Shown: piece by piece, positions 34,031 through 35,826 of the stretch
Layout of the letters: every line of letters begins with the position of its first letter
Numbering within the stretch: position 1 is the stretch's first letter
Assembly: GCA_937973905.1 (NCBI GenBank)
Contig: CALJJR010000135.1
Location: forward strand, 1 to 35,826
Source: an uncultured Arenicella sp.
GTDB lineage: Bacteria; Pseudomonadota; Gammaproteobacteria; Arenicellales; Arenicellaceae
Direction of reading: 5' to 3'
Length of the DNA stretch: 35,826 nt
The notes under the pieces: model-generated
The model's input: only the letters and a program-made list of their open reading frames with translations
What the model was told of the DNA's origin: nothing
Databases searched by the model: none
Translations under genes and position numbers: made by a program

Positions 34031-34929
34031 ACACGCTCGCCCACTACGCCGAACTCAATCGTTGGCCAGCACCCGCCAAGCTCAACTTGTGCTTGTATGT
34101 GGTAGGAAAGCGAGACAATGGCTATCACGAGCTTGAAACACTTTTTCAACTGCTCGATCATGGCGACACCTTGAGCTTTAAGGTGAATGAGCAAGGCGCC
34201 GTGTCACGCAGTTACGACCTTGGGTTTTCTGAAGAAGTGGACTTGTGCCTGCGCGCCGCTCGTTTACTGCAGAAATCGACCGGTGTCACACAGGGGGTTG
34301 AAATAAGCCTAGATAAAAAGCTCCCCATGGGTGGAGGTCTTGGGGGCGGAAGCTCTGATGCAGCTACCGTTTTGATCGCCTTAAATCATCTGTGGCAGGC
34401 CGGGCTCAACGTAAACCAACTGGCTGATTTGGCGCTTGGTTTAGGCGCAGATGTCCCGCTATTTGTGCGCGGTCGCACTGCTTGGGGAGCCGGGATTGGC
34501 GAGCACTTAACTCCGGTTTCCTTGGCCGCTAAAAATTGGCTCGTAATCAGCCCGAATGTGGAAGTGTCAACAGCCAAGATTTTTTCACATAATCGTTTGA
34601 CAGCAAGGCCTCAGATGAAGAAAATACGCGCTCTCAAAACGGCGCTCCAGCAAAATTGCTTTGATTACGCTGTTGGCGAGAACCAGCTAGAGCCAATTGC
34701 GCGAGCCGAGTTTCCCGCCGTAAATGCCGTTTTTGAGTGGTTTGACACGCAGCAAACTCCTGAAATCACAGGCCCGCCAAGATTGAGTGGCTCTGGTGGC
34801 ACTGTTTTTGCAGCTCTGGCGGATACCGCAACAGCTGAACAAAGTGCAACATTGCTCCAAGGCTTGCCTGCCCAAAGCATCGGTTTCGTTGCCAGAGGGC
34901 TTAATTTTCACCCTTTGCACGCAGGATAA
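34015..34929 (+). CDS. ispE: 4-diphosphocytidyl-2-C-methyl-D-erythritol kinase
   Basis: IspE phosphorylates CDP-methylerythritol in the non-mevalonate isoprenoid pathway. The 304-residue product is a GHMP kinase. The PAPAKLNLCLYVVGKRDNGYHELET start carries the catalytic Lys and family residues. The ATP loop PMGGGLGGGSSDAATVL is at about 103-119. GADVPLFVRGRTAWGAGIGE and the C-terminal LSGSGGTVFA follow. The ATG at 34015 lies inside the lolB end (16-bp overlap), about 15 residues ahead of the conserved start; a later start would have no ribosome site gain. No clear terminator follows. Confidence 0.95.
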   Translation: MALALDTLAHYAELNRWPAPAKLNLCLYVVGKRDNGYHELETLFQLLDHGDTLSFKVNEQGAVSRSYDLGFSEEVDLCLRAARLLQKSTGVTQGVEISLDKKLPMGGGLGGGSSDAATVLIALNHLWQAGLNVNQLADLALGLGADVPLFVRGRTAWGAGIGEHLTPVSLAAKNWLVISPNVEVSTAKIFSHNRLTARPQMKKIRALKTALQQNCFDYAVGENQLEPIARAEFPAVNAVFEWFDTQQTPEITGPPRLSGSGGTVFAALADTATAEQSATLLQGLPAQSIGFVARGLNFHPLHAG

Positions 34930-35113
34930 TTGCAATATTCCCTTGAATTTGGGAAGCGTAGCGGACACTCAAGCAGGATAGCGATATACTCTCACCCGCG
35001 TGAGTTTGAGATCTTTAAAAAGATGTCTACTTATTGATTGAGAGTGATTGCGAGCAATTGTGAGCGAGAACTTAATCTTGCAGTCGACGGGCGACCAGCG
35101 TTTTTATGGCCGC

Positions 35114-35142
35114 TTGACGAATCGCATAGAGCTTCACGCTAA
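35114..35142 (+). promoter_or_regulatory. Possible sigma-70 promoter for tRNA-Gln
   Basis: TTGACG (35114-35119) is close to the -35 consensus. Seventeen bases later lies CGCTAA, a weak -10, ending about 20 bp before the tRNA. The rest of the 233-bp gap from ispE (34930-35162) shows a small hairpin, CTCAC-CCGC-GTGAG near 34992-35005, and no gene. Confidence 0.3.
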
Positions 35143-35162
35143 CACGTGAGTAAATGACACAC

Positions 35163-35238
35163 TGGGGTGTGGCCAAGTGGTTAAGGCACCGGATTTTGAT
35201 TCCGGCATTCGAAGGTTCGAATCCTTCCACCCCAGCCA
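35163..35238 (+). tRNA. tRNA-Gln (anticodon UUG)
   Basis: A complete cloverleaf of 76 bases including the encoded CCA. The acceptor stem TGGGGTG pairs with CACCCCA, the discriminator is G, and the 3' CCA is present. The anticodon arm CCGGA-TTTTGAT-TCCGG carries TTG (UUG, glutamine). The T-arm is GAAGG-TTCGAAT-CCTTC. Its place between ispE and prs is the usual one in gammaproteobacteria. It is probably cotranscribed with prs, as no terminator separates them. Confidence 0.97.
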
Positions 35239-35283
35239 TTCATCAATAGAATTTTAGACCCGCGCACAAGAAAAAGAACAACC

Positions 35284-35325
35284 ATGCCTCGCTCGCAGGC
35301 GAAGGGGAGAATGAGTGTCTATTGA
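35284..35325 (+). other. Short upstream frame overlapping the prs start
   Basis: The ATG at 35284 opens a 13-codon frame ([13 protein letters not shown], stop TGA) that ends 8 bases inside prs in another frame. It could be a leader peptide affecting the non-ATG prs start, or chance. The ribosome site aggggag used by prs lies inside it. Confidence 0.25.
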
Positions 35326-35826
35326 TAATCTATTAATATTTTCCGGTAACGCAAACCCAGAACTCTCGGCCCAGGTTGTCGATTATCTGAAAGTGCCTCT
35401 CGGAAATGCGCGTGTTGAACAATTCAGCGATGGTGAAATTGCCATTGAGGTGCTTGAAAACGTGCGTGGTCGTGACGTGTTTATCGTGCAACCTACCTGC
35501 GCGCCGAGCCATAAAAATTTGATTGAATTATTGCTGATGATTGATGCCTGCAATCGATCGTCGGCCAAGCGTATAACCGCGGTTTTGCCGTATTACGGTT
35601 ATGCACGGCAAGATCGACGCCCGCGAAATTCACGCGTGCCGATCAGTGCCAAACTTATTGCATCTATGATCAGCACCGCGGGTGCAGACCGAGTTCTAAC
35701 CATGGACTTGCACGCTGATCAAATACAGGGGTTCTTTGATATTCCTACCGACAATATATATGGCTCGCCCGTATTGTTGGATGACATCCGCAACCTGAAC
35801 GAACCAGATCTGATTGTGGTCTCGCC
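35315..35826 (+). CDS. prs: Ribose-phosphate pyrophosphokinase (partial, 3' end outside window)
   Basis: Prs makes PRPP from ribose 5-phosphate and ATP, the shared precursor of nucleotides, histidine and tryptophan. Translation from GTG at 35315 (ribosome site aggggaga) gives 170 residues to the window edge, about half of the expected 310-320. Visible signatures are [36 protein letters not shown], the ATP-site [12 protein letters not shown] and the metal-binding [18 protein letters not shown]. The in-frame alternative ATG is absent, so GTG is the likely start. Product feeds the his genes and pyrE upstream in the window. Confidence 0.95.
   Translation, partial: MSIDNLLIFSGNANPELSAQVVDYLKVPLGNARVEQFSDGEIAIEVLENVRGRDVFIVQPTCAPSHKNLIELLLMIDACNRSSAKRITAVLPYYGYARQDRRPRNSRVPISAKLIASMISTAGADRVLTMDLHADQIQGFFDIPTDNIYGSPVLLDDIRNLNEPDLIVVS

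Overview
The window looks like the chromosome of a free-living, non-enteric gammaproteobacterium, probably aquatic. This rests on three conserved blocks: metX-yggT-proC-yggS facing pilT-pilU, pyrE-cca, and lolB-ispE-tRNA-Gln-prs. Genus cannot be decided from the sequence alone. No phage, insertion sequence or CRISPR array was seen.

Layout. 1-3301 (minus): metX (cut by the window edge), yggT, proC and yggS. 3538-5745 (plus): the twitching-motility ATPases pilT and pilU. 5746-6407 is the longest stretch without a convincing gene. It holds three tandem 75-bp repeats, a strong minus-strand terminator and a 16-bp perfect palindrome. 6408-10916 (minus) reads bufA, terminator, fused bufB-bufC, bufD (DoxX), gluQ and a fructosamine-kinase-family gene. 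This is a bufferin-type system: a secreted Cys-rich peptide, its MNIO (DUF692) modifying enzyme fused to the DUF2063 partner, and a DoxX membrane protein. 11048-11995 (plus) is a metallo-beta-lactamase-fold hydrolase divergent from bufA.

11996-21536 (minus) is a long catabolic cluster: hydantoinase/oxoprolinase A and B subunits, an FAD amine/amino-acid oxidase-like protein, an HpcH/HpaI aldolase, a class I aminotransferase, a uronate-dehydrogenase-like protein, a truncated SDR remnant and a CoA-acylating semialdehyde dehydrogenase. Upstream lie a LysR regulator and a divergent sodium:neurotransmitter-type symporter whose frame is broken by one in-frame TGA at codon 54. Together these suggest uptake and stepwise breakdown of a cyclic amide or amino-acid-derived compound to pyruvate plus an acyl-CoA. 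The substrate is not known.

24096-29265 (minus) holds a two-ACT-domain GcvR-like protein, selO, an AmpG-type permease, an exonuclease III family protein and an IalB-family secreted protein. 29328-35826 (plus) is housekeeping: pyrE, cca, hisB, hisH, hisA (no hisF follows), lolB, ispE, tRNA-Gln(UUG) and the start of prs.

The points most worth a second look are the fused and extended bufferin system with its internal terminator, the single TGA in an otherwise intact transporter, the 75-bp repeat array with its neighbouring possible small RNA, and the SDR relic inside the catabolic operon.
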